Source: Draconibacterium sp. (GTDB lineage: Bacteria > Bacteroidota > Bacteroidia > Bacteroidales > Prolixibacteraceae). From it: a DNA stretch of 64,000 nt. This document shows positions 51,487 through 61,698 of the stretch, piece after piece (within the stretch, counting starts at the first letter, position 1; every line of letters starts with the position of its first letter). The stretch spans positions 120,871-184,870 of the forward strand of contig JADIYN010000078.1 in the NCBI GenBank assembly GCA_016705335.1, given 5' to 3'. The translations under genes were made by a program, and so were the position numbers. Under the pieces are notes generated by a model. It saw only the letters and a program-made list of their open reading frames with translations. It was not told the origin of the DNA and did not search any database.

Positions 51487-52467
51487 TCAATATTTTATTG
51501 GCGACATCCTCAAGTAATCGGTAGTTTTTATTTTACGAACAAAACCATTAAAAACACTTTGTACTTCTTTACCCGTCATTCCTACAACTTCTCCAACTTC
51601 TTCGGCATCGAAATTATTTTCAAATGCATACCAAAGCAAATCCATTAGATAAAAAGGCATTTGAAAGAAAAATTCCTCCTGAGTTTGTTCAGCTGAATAA
51701 GTATCAGTTGTTGGAGTGCGGTCAATAATTTCCTGTGGTATATCCAAATATCGGGCAATTTGATAAACCTGTGTTTTGTATAGATGGGCGATTGGCATAA
51801 CATCCGCCCCTCCGTCACCATGTTTAACAAAAAAACCCTGTTCTACTTCGTGTTTGTTTGGAGTGCCAATCACTGCATAGTGCATTTTTTCGGCATAATA
51901 ATATATCATCGACATTCGTGTTCGTTGCTTAAAGTTGGAGGCGGCTACTATTTGGAGATATTCCGCAAGGGGTAAAATCTTGCTGTTTTTTTCGCCACGA
52001 GAATCAATAATTGTCGCATTAAAAATTGCAGGCAAACTAGGGTTTAATGGATTTGGTGTAATTCCGATTTTGAATTTATAATTTAACGGATCATATTCAG
52101 AAAATACTTTTTTAACCGCTTCATCCCGCCTTTTATAACAGTTTAACCCATCAAGCGCATCTGAAATTTCTTCTATCTCATATTGAATGTGAAATTTGTC
52201 TGCCAACTTTTTGGCAAGTTCTAAACTCTCGGGGCTTGAATCCCTTTCGGGCAACATTAACCCTTTTATTTTATCAGAACCTAATGCCCTAACAGCCAGT
52301 GCCAATGTTACAGAAGAATCAATTCCTCCACTTATTCCAATAATACCACCTTTTCTTCTTAATACTTTTAGAATATCATTTTTAAGATTATTACATATGG
52401 CATTAACTGTTGATTCAATATCGTGAATTTTTAAAATATCTTTAGTAAAATTAGGTTTCACTTCCAT
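51487..52467 (-). CDS. nadE: NAD(+) synthase-like ammonia-dependent amidotransferase (NadE family)
   Basis: 326 residues, unbroken, without the nitrilase domain of glutamine-dependent NadE. The PP-loop IIGISGGIDSSVTLALAV is near residues 42-59. NFKQRTRMSMIYYYAEKM and VIGTPNKHEVEQGFFVKHGDGGADVMPI are the NaAD/ATP-site motifs. True NadE amidates nicotinate adenine dinucleotide. Its position inside an ACP/ligase/AsnB/methyltransferase operon suggests a duplicate recruited to amidate another carboxylate, or a NAD-supply copy. It lies 7 bases after asnB. Confidence 0.87.
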   Translation of the reverse strand: MEVKPNFTKDILKIHDIESTVNAICNNLKNDILKVLRRKGGIIGISGGIDSSVTLALAVRALGSDKIKGLMLPERDSSPESLELAKKLADKFHIQYEIEEISDALDGLNCYKRRDEAVKKVFSEYDPLNYKFKIGITPNPLNPSLPAIFNATIIDSRGEKNSKILPLAEYLQIVAASNFKQRTRMSMIYYYAEKMHYAVIGTPNKHEVEQGFFVKHGDGGADVMPIAHLYKTQVYQIARYLDIPQEIIDRTPTTDTYSAEQTQEEFFFQMPFYLMDLLWYAFENNFDAEEVGEVVGMTGKEVQSVFNGFVRKIKTTDYLRMSPIKY

Positions 52468-52474
52468 GTTTTTA

Positions 52475-54450
52475 TCAATTATAATTTTTTTCAGATTGCA
52501 GGGTATATTTTGTCAGGATACTATTATCAAGATATTTGAATTCCTTAATAAACTGTTTATATAATAGTTGAGTTGAAATTATTGCAGTTAAAGCAATGTT
52601 ATCTATTTCAGAATATGCTTTTCCTGAATTCATTTTAGCGAGTAATTTTTCTACCGATTCCGGATTAAAAATATCTGATTCCAACAATGATTCGGCAGAA
52701 AGCATTTCCATTACAAATTCAGGTGCATCGATTCCCAGGAAACTGCTCAATATTGGCGCCCTGTATGCTTGTTTTGGCCTGTTCAAAATTTCTTCAGGTA
52801 ATTTCCCGATCATCATTTTTTTTAAAAGCACTTTTCATTCAACACTTTCAATTTGAAATCAGGGGGTAATGAGGCACAAAATTCGATAATGCGATGATCA
52901 AGAAATGGATATCTGCCTTCGACTGAATTGGCCATTCCCATTCGATCTCCCTGCGAAGACAAAAGATAACCTGATAAAAAAACCACCATTTCTATATATT
53001 GTGCTTTTGCAAGAGGATCCATCTTATCCATTTGTCCGCTCAGGTTTGTCATCAAATTTTTATATGGATCAAAATTTAAAAGTTTCTCCTGTGTTTTTTT
53101 GCTGAAATGATTCTTTATGTTTGACGTATTTTTCCATCTCAATAAATGGGAATAAATGGGAGAATCGGTTTCACTTAATTTATATCCAAAGAACATTTTA
53201 AGTGCATTTGGATTTGCATTTTGCAAAGCTGTTATATACGGATAAAGCCTTTTAAGCAACAAAGGGCGAATCCTCGATTTCGGGTTTTTTGCCCAAAAAT
53301 GCCTAATCTTATTTTCTTTGAAGATGTTATAACCAGCCAGTAGTTCATCAGCACCTTCACCAGTTATTACAACTTTTATATTGTGTTCTCTTACCTTTTT
53401 TGAAAGGCTAAACATTGGAGAAGGTGAAGTACGCAAAATAGGCATTTCGCAATGCCAAACAACTTGTGGGAAATTCTCGGCTACTTCTTTTGTGGTACAA
53501 GTATGGCTGACGTGTTTGGTTTCGAAATAATTTGATGCAATGTTTTGAAAATACGTTTCGTCAAATTCCTTTTCAGTAAATCCAACTGAAAATGTTTGTA
53601 AAACCCTTGGCTCAATTTTTTTAATATATGCAGTTGTTATACTTGAATCGATACCTCCGCTAAGATATGTAGCAACAGGAACATCTGCCCGTAAACGAAT
53701 TCTTACAGAATCTTGAAAAAGTTCCTCAAACTTTAATATAGCTTCCTGAAACGTACCCTGATAATAATTTTCCTTTGTAGCAAAATTAAGTTCCCAGTAT
53801 CTTTTTATTGTTATTTGATTGTTTTTAAATTTAATAAAATGCCCTGGTGGACACTCTTTTACACCTTTGAATATAGTGGTTGGAGAAATTGTAGTCCAAA
53901 ATGTAAATGTTTCGGAAATACCTTCCTCCAATAATTCGCGGTTAACTTTTTCATGTTCAAATATTGCCTTAATTTCCGAAGCAAAAACAAATAAATCGGG
54001 AGTATAGTAATAAAATAAAGGCCTTATACCAACTCTATCCCTGGCTAAAAAAAGTTCCTGATTTTTTTTATCCCAAATTGAAAATACAAATTGTCCGTTC
54101 AATTTTGACAAGCATTCTTCTCCAAATTCTTCATATAAATGGACAATAACCTCGGTATCACTTTGTGTCCTGAATTTATGCCCTTTTTCTTCCAGTTCTT
54201 TTCGAAGTTCAACATAATTAAAAATCTCTCCGTTAAATACAATCCATAAAGATAAATCTTCATTCGGCATTGGTTGGTGACCACCCTCAATATCGATGAT
54301 ACTCAATCGAACACTGCCAAAACCCAAATTGTTATTTGTGTATATGCCGCATTCATCAGGACCTCTATGATTAATGCGCGTCAGCATTCTGTTTAAAACC
54401 GTTACTTTGGCATTTTCGGTTTTATCCATGTATCCTGCAATTCCGCACAT
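52475..54450 (-). CDS. asnB: Asparagine synthase (glutamine-hydrolysing) (frameshifted)
   Basis: About 657 codons. Ntn glutaminase domain starting MCGIAGYMD (nucleophile Cys2), RGPDECGIYTN, NGEIFNYVELRKEL and SDTEVIVHLYEE. The synthetase domain has VATYLSGGIDSSITTAYI and VVITGEGADELLAGYNIF. The frame breaks after VLNEK near 52830; one added A gives LNEKVLLKKMMIGKLPEEIL and joins 52475-52831. Makes an amide from a carboxylate through an acyl-AMP, with glutamine as ammonia source. In polysaccharide loci such paralogues may amidate a sugar acid or amino-acid substituent. Confidence 0.9.
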
Positions 54451-54458
54451 AAATTTGC

Positions 54459-54716
54459 TTATTGAATAATTTTCTTTTTAGCAATAAATGCTACAATGGC
54501 GTTAATTGATTCGAAATTTACTTCGTTCAATTCATCATTTTCTACCTCTACGCCAAATTCTTCATCTAAAAAACTAATCAGAGAAAGAAAGCCTAATGAG
54601 TCAAATATACCCTCTTCGAAAATAAGTGTGTCTTCCCTTATTTTATCAATGTCTGTAAAAGTAATTTCAGAGATAAAATTCCTAAGTTGTTCGATTTGCA
54701 TGATAGCTATTTCCAT
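54459..54716 (-). CDS. Acyl carrier protein
   Basis: 85 residues, acidic, four-helix ACP pattern. The phosphopantetheine Ser lies in GIFDSLGFLSLISFLDEEFG (DSLGF in place of the common DSLDL), near residues 36-55. It lies 8 bases upstream of asnB and is the first cassette gene after the HTH orf. Carries the acyl unit loaded by the AMP-ligase. No ketosynthase or thioesterase is nearby, so it is a discrete carrier. Confidence 0.87.
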   Translation of the reverse strand: MEIAIMQIEQLRNFISEITFTDIDKIREDTLIFEEGIFDSLGFLSLISFLDEEFGVEVENDELNEVNFESINAIVAFIAKKKIIQ

Positions 54717-54811
54717 AAATTGTATGTTGTTAAAAGTGTTTCTGGATTTAAAGTTTTGAGGATTTAAACTTTGTATATTAACATATGTGGTTACTCGGTA
54801 AGAAATAAAAT

Positions 54812-55078
54812 TTATTCGCGTTTTTCAAGTTGCCATTTCAACATTAAATTTTCAAGGCTTAAATCTGCATACATCCTTTTTAACCTGTCATTCTCCTCTT
54901 TGAGCTTAATTAAATAAAGACTGTCATTTGCAGAAGAGCCACTATATTTTGCTTTCCAATTATAAAATGTAGCCTGACTTATACCATACTCTTTTATAAT
55001 ATCTTGTATGGTTTTTCCATTTTTATACTCTTGCAGCACTTTTTGTATTTCAGATTTCTTAAACCTTCTTTTTAGCAT
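54812..55078 (-). CDS. Orphan transposase-type HTH protein (IS3/IS911 OrfA-like)
   Basis: 88 residues. A helix-turn-helix (SEIQKVLQEYKNGKTIQDII, then YGISQATFYNWKAKYSG) is followed by a coiled coil (LKEENDRLKRMYADLSLEN, ending MLKWQLEKRE), the classic OrfA layout. No OrfB or inverted-repeat element end is seen next to it, so it is a remnant or a domesticated protein. It lies at the promoter end of the 47-kb run. Confidence 0.8.
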   Translation of the reverse strand: MLKRRFKKSEIQKVLQEYKNGKTIQDIIKEYGISQATFYNWKAKYSGSSANDSLYLIKLKEENDRLKRMYADLSLENLMLKWQLEKRE

Positions 55079-55751
55079 TTCCGTGATTTTAAAAATAACT
55101 ATATAATTTAATATATATCATCAAATCAATGAATTGACAATAAATAATTTTTAGAATTTTCTATTTAATTATTAGAATTTAATTTAATTCCAATAAACTT
55201 TTATAACACCCTAAAAACGCAATTTTATATAAGTTCAGAATTTATATTTGTTTAAAAAAATTCAAGGGTTCCCCATTGTCACTCACACAAAATGACTATT
55301 AACTAAGGAATCAAATACATGTTTAAGATTGTTTTCTAAATTTGAAAATATCGCCCATAATCAGAACTTCCTCCATTGATGGAAACAATTTCCGAATTAT
55401 AATTGAATTTTCCAATTGTGATTATTATAAATATTAGAATTTATAAGAATAATTTGAACCAATTTTTTTATTAAAATATACACATCTAAATGAATATCTG
55501 ATAATTAAATGCATCCAACACTATAAAATAATTTCATTTGTGAAACGTGATTTATTCCCCGAATGGGACAATTAATACATTCTCGGGACGCTTTCAATTT
55601 GATATTAAATTTTAATATTCAACATTATATTGCCAAATAATAACGCAATTAACTTACATATCAACCATACATATATCCGAAATATGAATATCCGCCATTT
55701 CAAATTATTTAAACTAAGCAGAAACCAAAGAAATTATTACACTATTAATAA
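55079..55751. other. 673-base AT-rich gap at the head of the locus
   Basis: No credible gene on either strand. It separates the orphan HTH gene from the S9 peptidase gene, both on the minus strand. It is the natural place for the promoter of the 47-kb run and for the peptidase gene's terminator. I could not identify a convincing -7/-33 pair, a hairpin with a U-tract, or inverted DNA-invertase sites by eye. Confidence 0.55.
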
Positions 55752-57860
55752 TCAATCATTTATTCCAATCTGATCAAAAATAAAAGCATATTCCAATGCA
55801 GTTTCCTTAATCCATTCAAAACGTCCTGAAGCACCTCCATGTCCATAATCCATATTAATACGAAATATTAAAGGATTCTTGTCGGTTTTCATGTCTCTGA
55901 GCTTAGCAACCCATTTTGCTGGTTCAAAGTATTGAACCTGTGAATCGTGCAAGCCTGTAGTAACCAATAAAGCTGGGTAATCCTTGGTTTCAACATTATC
56001 GTATGGCGAATATGATTTCATGTAATAATAGTATTTCTCTTCCTTTGGATTACCCCATTCGTCAAATTCTCCTGTAGTTAACGGAATACTTTCATCAAGC
56101 ATGGTTGTAACCACATCAACAAACGGGACAGCCGCAACAACACCTTTATATAACTCAGGCTTCAGATTGATACAAGCGCCCACTAAAAGTCCACCAGCAC
56201 TGCCACCCATTGCAAAAAGTTTTTGGTTGTTTGTATATTTTTCATCAATTAAATACTGTGCGCAGTCGTTAAAATCTGTAAACGTATTCATTTTATTAAG
56301 CAACTTACCTTGATCATACCAGGTACGTCCGTTAATTTGACCACCCCTGATATGTGCAATTGCATAGACAAAACCGCGATCAAGCAACGGAAGAATAGAA
56401 AGCCTGAAAGAAGGATCCATTGTAGCGCCATAAGATCCATAACCATATATCAATGCAGGATTATTTCCATTTTTCTCCATTCCTTTTCGGTAAACTATCG
56501 ACATCGGAATTTTAGTGCCATCCATTGCTGTAGCATAAATCCTTTTAGTTTCGTAATTATTCTGATCAAACCCGCCAAGGACCTCAACCCTCTTCATCAA
56601 AGTCCGCTCTTTAGTAACTATATTAAAATCAAATATTGAATTTGGTGTTGTCAGTGATGTATAACTAAATCTAAAAACATTGCTTTCATAATCCATGTTT
56701 ACATTGGACTGTACAGCATACACTTCTTCGTCAAAATCAATGTAATATTCTTCTGATTTCCAAGGAATTATTCTTAGCCGAACAATACCTTCCTTCCTTT
56801 CCGAAACAACAAGGTAGTTTTTAAACAAATCAAAATCTTCTAAAAAAACATCTTCTCTATGTTGAATAACCTCCTCCCAATTTTCTACTTCAGTTTTGTT
56901 TACAGGGGTTTTAACAAGTTTGAAATTTTGGGAGTTTAAATTAGTCCGTATATAAAAATAGTCGCCGAAATGATCTACAGCATATTCCAACCCCCTGATT
57001 CTGGGCTGGATTATTTTAAAACTTCCATTTGGGTTATCAGCATCCAAGAATCGAAATTCAGACGTCAAAGTGCTTTGGCATGCAATTATTAAATACTTAT
57101 CCGATTTGGTTTTATAAATATATGTAACAAAAGTTTCGTCCGCTTCATAATAAACTTCAATGTCACTTTCAACCGGGGTTCCCAGTGTGTGTTTCATTAT
57201 TTTTTCAGAACGAAGAGTAACTTCATCCTTGAGCATATAAAAAACTGTTTTGTTATCATTTGCCCATGTTACTCCACCAGTTGTGTTTGGAATAACATCG
57301 CCAAGAACTTCTCCTGTTAAAATATTTTTGAAATAAACGGTGTATTGCCGGCGGCTAAGGGTATCAACTCCATAAGCAACGATTTCATTGTCAGGACTAA
57401 CACTTGAACTACCGATTGCAAAATATTCAAAATCTACGGCCATTTTATTAACATCAAGTAATATTTCTTCTTTGGCATCCAATGTTCCTTTTTTACGGCA
57501 ATTCAGGTAATATTCCGTTTCAGGCACTGTCCGGGTATAATAGAAATATCCGTTTTTCATGTATGGAACTGAATTATCCTCTTGCTTAATTTTTGATTTG
57601 ATTTCTTCAAAAAGTTTTTCCTGCAAAGGCTCAGTATGTTTCATTACCGCATCGGTGTATGCATTTTCAGCTTCCAAATGTGCAATTACTTCCGGGTTAT
57701 CACGATCTCTCATCCAGTAATAATTATCAATTCGTGTATCTCCATGAATAGTTAGTTCTTTTAGTATTTTTTTCGCAACCGGCGGCTTTACTTCAATTTT
57801 CGAAGTACATGAAATGGCAATGATTGCAATTGCCAAAAAACTAAATATCTGTTTTTTCAT
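55752..57860 (-). CDS. ptrB: Prolyl oligopeptidase family (S9A), oligopeptidase B-like lipoprotein
   Basis: 702 residues, unbroken. The lipoprotein signal IAIIAISCTSK has Cys at about residue 18. A seven-bladed propeller region runs from about 60 to 420. The alpha/beta-hydrolase domain has YGYGSYGATMDPSFR, MGGSAGGLLVGACIN (catalytic Ser), a conserved Asp near LHDSQVQYFEP and MDYGHGGASGRF (catalytic His). Cleaves short peptides after basic residues; here probably periplasmic and membrane-anchored. It is not obviously part of the polysaccharide operon. Confidence 0.93.
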   Translation of the reverse strand: MKKQIFSFLAIAIIAISCTSKIEVKPPVAKKILKELTIHGDTRIDNYYWMRDRDNPEVIAHLEAENAYTDAVMKHTEPLQEKLFEEIKSKIKQEDNSVPYMKNGYFYYTRTVPETEYYLNCRKKGTLDAKEEILLDVNKMAVDFEYFAIGSSSVSPDNEIVAYGVDTLSRRQYTVYFKNILTGEVLGDVIPNTTGGVTWANDNKTVFYMLKDEVTLRSEKIMKHTLGTPVESDIEVYYEADETFVTYIYKTKSDKYLIIACQSTLTSEFRFLDADNPNGSFKIIQPRIRGLEYAVDHFGDYFYIRTNLNSQNFKLVKTPVNKTEVENWEEVIQHREDVFLEDFDLFKNYLVVSERKEGIVRLRIIPWKSEEYYIDFDEEVYAVQSNVNMDYESNVFRFSYTSLTTPNSIFDFNIVTKERTLMKRVEVLGGFDQNNYETKRIYATAMDGTKIPMSIVYRKGMEKNGNNPALIYGYGSYGATMDPSFRLSILPLLDRGFVYAIAHIRGGQINGRTWYDQGKLLNKMNTFTDFNDCAQYLIDEKYTNNQKLFAMGGSAGGLLVGACINLKPELYKGVVAAVPFVDVVTTMLDESIPLTTGEFDEWGNPKEEKYYYYMKSYSPYDNVETKDYPALLVTTGLHDSQVQYFEPAKWVAKLRDMKTDKNPLIFRINMDYGHGGASGRFEWIKETALEYAFIFDQIGIND

Positions 57861-57947
57861 TTTATACTTGAATTATTATTTATTCATTAAAAGTTTACTT
57901 TTTTACTCGTTCATGTATTTAAGCATTCACGCATTCATGCATATCTT

Positions 57948-58811
57948 CTACCTGTGAAATTTTTCAGAAATGAATTTCAAACCGTCGTACAAACCTGTTC
58001 TCCAGTATCCCCATTCATGAGAACCCTGCCTTACACGATATTCATGCGGTATTCCCAAATCACGCATTTTTACATGTAACGCCGAATTTCCTTTATATAA
58101 AAAATCATCATCTCCACAATCGATATAAAATCTGATTGATTTTAGTTTATCCTTGTCAACTGTATCAAGCAAATGAAGCGGACTGTTTGCTTTCCAATGC
58201 TCACTCACTTTTCCTTCTGGTTTTGGACCGTAAATATTTTTAAAATAACCATCGTAATCGTTGTTTGCCATAATTTCCTCGTCAGTAAAAGTCCCGGAAC
58301 TCATTGCCACACAACTTGAAAACATTTCTGTATTGCGTATTGATAAAGTTAGCGCACCATATCCGCCCATTGAAAGCCCGGCAATAGCACGAAATTCCTT
58401 CTGTGCCCGAATTCGATATTGTTTCTCGATAAAAGGAATAAATTCCTTGATAAACATATCCTCCCAGGGATCTTTGCCATCGAAACTGTTAACATACCAC
58501 GTAACTTTTCCATCGGGCATTACAATTATACATGACGAAAAATCGCCGTTTGCAATGCCTTTATCAGCTATTGAATTTGCTTCTCCAAACTGAATCCATC
58601 CGGTTTCATCATCCGAATAACCATGCAATAAATAAAGTACAGGATAACTGCGTTCTGAGGTTTCATAATCCGCGGGCAGATAAACCGAGTATTCAACAGG
58701 ATATCCAACTTTTTTGCTTTCGAATTTTAATGATTCCAAAACTTTACCAGTTTGCGAAAATCCATAAATACGGCTGCAACAGCGAAAAATTAGAACCAAT
58801 AATTTTTTCAT
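57948..58811 (-). CDS. Secreted alpha/beta-hydrolase esterase (esterase D/feruloyl-esterase-like)
   Basis: I prefer the ATG at 58811 (MKKLLVLIF) to the upstream open frame from 58889. YSVYLPADYE and YPVLYLLHGYSDDETGWI (oxyanion loop) precede AIAGLSMGGYGALT (catalytic Ser), DCGDDDFLYKG (Asp) and GSHEWGYWRTGL (His). The signal-peptide segment reads FRCCSRIYGFSQ. Two compensating one-base changes would give FFAVAAVFM-GFSQ, so two indels are likely there. It probably removes acyl esters from plant or algal glycans. Confidence 0.87.
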   Translation of the reverse strand: MKKLLVLIFRCCSRIYGFSQTGKVLESLKFESKKVGYPVEYSVYLPADYETSERSYPVLYLLHGYSDDETGWIQFGEANSIADKGIANGDFSSCIIVMPDGKVTWYVNSFDGKDPWEDMFIKEFIPFIEKQYRIRAQKEFRAIAGLSMGGYGALTLSIRNTEMFSSCVAMSSGTFTDEEIMANNDYDGYFKNIYGPKPEGKVSEHWKANSPLHLLDTVDKDKLKSIRFYIDCGDDDFLYKGNSALHVKMRDLGIPHEYRVRQGSHEWGYWRTGLYDGLKFISEKFHR

Positions 58812-58935
58812 TTTTGAATAATTTTTGTTGAAATACAAAGCTATCAATAAATGGATAAACGGTGTTAGATAAGCTTTTAAAATTATCATTTACAAAATTT
58901 TGTTAAGTTTGGAACACAACATTAAACATTTCCAA

Positions 58936-61390
58936 ATGAAAACAAATTTTTTATTTTTGCTTGCAATCATCGTATGTATTTGCTTCATGCACCAACAATC
59001 AACCGTTGATAAGTTTCAAATCCGACAATTTTCAAATTGATATCGACAAAAGGAAACATAATCCAATTGACTGACATTAAAAATAATAAAAATTATCTTT
59101 CAACAGATACTATTGCACCACTTTTAATCTGTATCGATAAATTCAAAATTATTTACCCGGTTTCGGCTTCATTTGAAAGTGAAATCCTTTCTGTTACGTT
59201 TGAAAAAAATCTGAAGCAAAAATTAAAGTCGAACAAAAACCAACGCACATCACTTTTGAACTTATTGACTTCAGTTCTCCTGAAAATATTGAATTAATTA
59301 TTTGGGGACCTATTCCAACTACCATTCGAAAAATAATCGGAGAAACAGTTGGTGTGGTTCGGGGAGATGAATTTGCAATCGGAATTCAGGCACTAAATCC
59401 AAAAACATTGGGTGGTTATCCATGGACCGACAACGACTGCATGCCGCAATTCGACATTTTTGAGCAGGAAGATTATTCCGATCTAAGTGAAGAAAACAAA
59501 CGGGAAACCTTGTACCGGGTTGAAGCTGCCAAACCCGAAAAATTTGGAAGTACATTACAGGCGTACTGCAGAAACCGAACTGAAGAACGAATTATTGAAA
59601 ATCTAAGTCATAAAAAATATGTTTCGCCGGTTTATGACGATGGGGGAATTATCGGATCAAAAATTGCCTTGTTTGGCTGCCCCGTTGATAAAACTCTTGA
59701 AATTCTTGGAAATATTGAAGTTGCTGAAGGTCTCCCCCATCCAATGATTGACGGTGAATGGGGAAAACAGTCGCGAACTGCATCTGCCGCTTATTTAATT
59801 TATGGTTATAATGAAAAAAATATTGAAGAAGCAATTGCCTATACAAAACAAGCCGGGTTGCGTTATTTATATCATCCCGGCCCGTTTAAAAACTGGGGGC
59901 ATTTTGAATTGAACGAGGCTGAATTCCCCAATGGCTGGGATGGTTTGAAAATGTGTGTTGAAAAAGCAGAAAAGGAAGGTATTTATTTAGGACTTCACAC
60001 ATTATCCAATTTTACAACAACAAATGATCCTTACGTAACACCTGTTCCCGACCCACGATTGGCAAAAGTTGGATCTTCAGTTTTAACCGAAAATATTGAT
60101 GCCACACAAACAGAAATCCCAATTCAGTCGCCCGATTTTTTTAATCAATACGAAAACAATAATTTACATGGAGTAATGGTTGGCCAGGAACTTATCCGCT
60201 ACGACAAAGTTTCGGATTCGGCGCCATGGAAATTATTGAATTGCCAACGTGGTGCATGGGAAACAAAAGCGCAGGCACACGAAAAAGATGCTGAAATTGG
60301 TAAACTCGCTGACCATGGCTACAAAGTTTTTCTCACCAATCCCGAATTAAGTATCGAACAGGCAAAACGACTTGCTGAATTATACAATTACTGTGGATTG
60401 CGCCAGATTTCGTTTGACGGGTTGGAAGGAAACCGCTCGACAGGAATGGGTAACTATGGCGAAATTTTATTTACCAAAACCTGGTGGGACAACCTTTCCG
60501 AAGATGAAAAAAGTCACATGATAACTGACGCAAGCCGGACCACCCATTATTTCTGGCACATTTACAGTCGGATGAACTGGGGCGAGCCCTGGTACGCCGG
60601 GTTCAGGGAAAGCCAAACCGAATACCGCTTGAAAAACCAGCAATATTTTCAGCGCAATTTAATGCCCGGAATGTTGGGCTGGTTTAGCATGCGCAACAAC
60701 ACTCCGGTTGAAGATATCGAATGGATGCTTGCCCGCTCAGCCGCGTTTAACGCAGGTTATGCTTTTGTTTCCGACGACAGGGCAATGAAAACAAACGGAC
60801 AGGCCGGCGAAATTTTAAAACTCATTGGCGAGTGGGAAAAAGCACGCATGGGAAATGCCTTTTCAGAAGAACAAAAAGAACGGATGAAAGACATTAACAA
60901 TGAATTCAGTCTTGAAACAACCGGGGAAAACCAATGGAATTTAAGACAAATTCAATCTTTCAAATTCAAACACGAAGATAAAGTCCGCCAACCCGGCGAA
61001 CCGCTTTTCTCCACTTTTAAATTTGAAAATCAGGAAGAAAATGCCAATCTGTATTTCATACTAACTGCCACAGATGCTACTATTTCGAAACTGAAAATAG
61101 AACTTGACAACAACAAGGAAATTGAAATACCGGTTTCGTTGAACGCAGGCCAGTCGGCAAAATATACAGGGGGAGATTGGATTGAAATACTGGATGAGTA
61201 TCTTAAAAAATCCGGCGGATTTAAAGTCAATCCCGATGATTTCAAATTATCGAAAGGGAAATCATTCAATAATTTTCGATTGCACTTTTCTGATAAAAGA
61301 AAAGAACCGGCTGCAAAATTAGAAGTAAGAATTCCGCGAAAAAGAAGAATTGAAGGGGAATTAGTTATTTTGGGGAGTGCAAGAATGTGA
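58936..61390 (+). CDS. Secreted TIM-barrel-like putative glycoside hydrolase of unrecognised family (frameshifted N-terminus)
   Basis: About 818 codons. The signal peptide MKTNFLFLLAIIVCICFMH is at 58936. Frames then change near 59030-59050 (DNFQIDID into KGNIIQLTDIKNN) and in a seven-A run near 59212 (into SEAKIKVEQKPTHITFELID), joining the main frame from 59354. Features include AGLRYLYHPGPFKNWGHFEL, EGIYLGLHTLSNFTTTNDPYV, QISFDGLEGNRSTGMGNYGE (possible catalytic acids), then MNWGEPWYAGFRES and PGMLGWFSMRNNTPVEDIEW. This looks like a barrel with a C-terminal beta domain, but I cannot assign a GH family. Confidence 0.8.
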
Positions 61391-61440
61391 GAATGCATGA
61401 ATAGAAAATAAAGCTTCATACTGAGGTAACAGACTTCATT

Positions 61441-61600
61441 ACCGAAAGTAGAATCTTCTGAGAGTGTAGTATTTATTAGGCGACGTTACTGGTATCTATC
61501 AGGAAGAACCGCATTTCGATTATCGGCGAATCGGAATGCGCCGCACCCGGTTCACTTCCAAGGGTGACGCGGATTCCGATCCGCGTTTATAATTTTCATC
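61441..61600. repeat. GC-rich intergenic segment with nested palindromes
   Basis: In an otherwise AT-rich intergenic space this stretch is GC-rich. It holds the imperfect hairpin CGCATTTCGATT-ATCGGCG-AATCGGAATGCG (about 61510-61540) and the palindrome CGCGGAT-TCCG-ATCCGCG (about 61571-61588). ATTCCGAT or its complement recurs in both. No ORF or tRNA cloverleaf fits. It could be a REP/MITE-like element or a terminator for the preceding gene. Confidence 0.45.
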
Positions 61601-61698
61601 AAATAGCCTTTCTACAGGTTGGCAATGAATTCACCACACACAATGAATGCAATTGCTTATCCAAATATTTATTCTGAAATTGGACGTTAAAAAATTCA

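Noticed and set aside
54812..55751. Complete IS3-family element
   Set aside because: Only an OrfA-like gene is present; no OrfB, no DDE domain and no terminal inverted repeats could be found.
61441..61600. Possible tRNA or small structured RNA in the GC-rich segment
   Set aside because: No cloverleaf, no acceptor/T-arm consensus; only simple palindromes.
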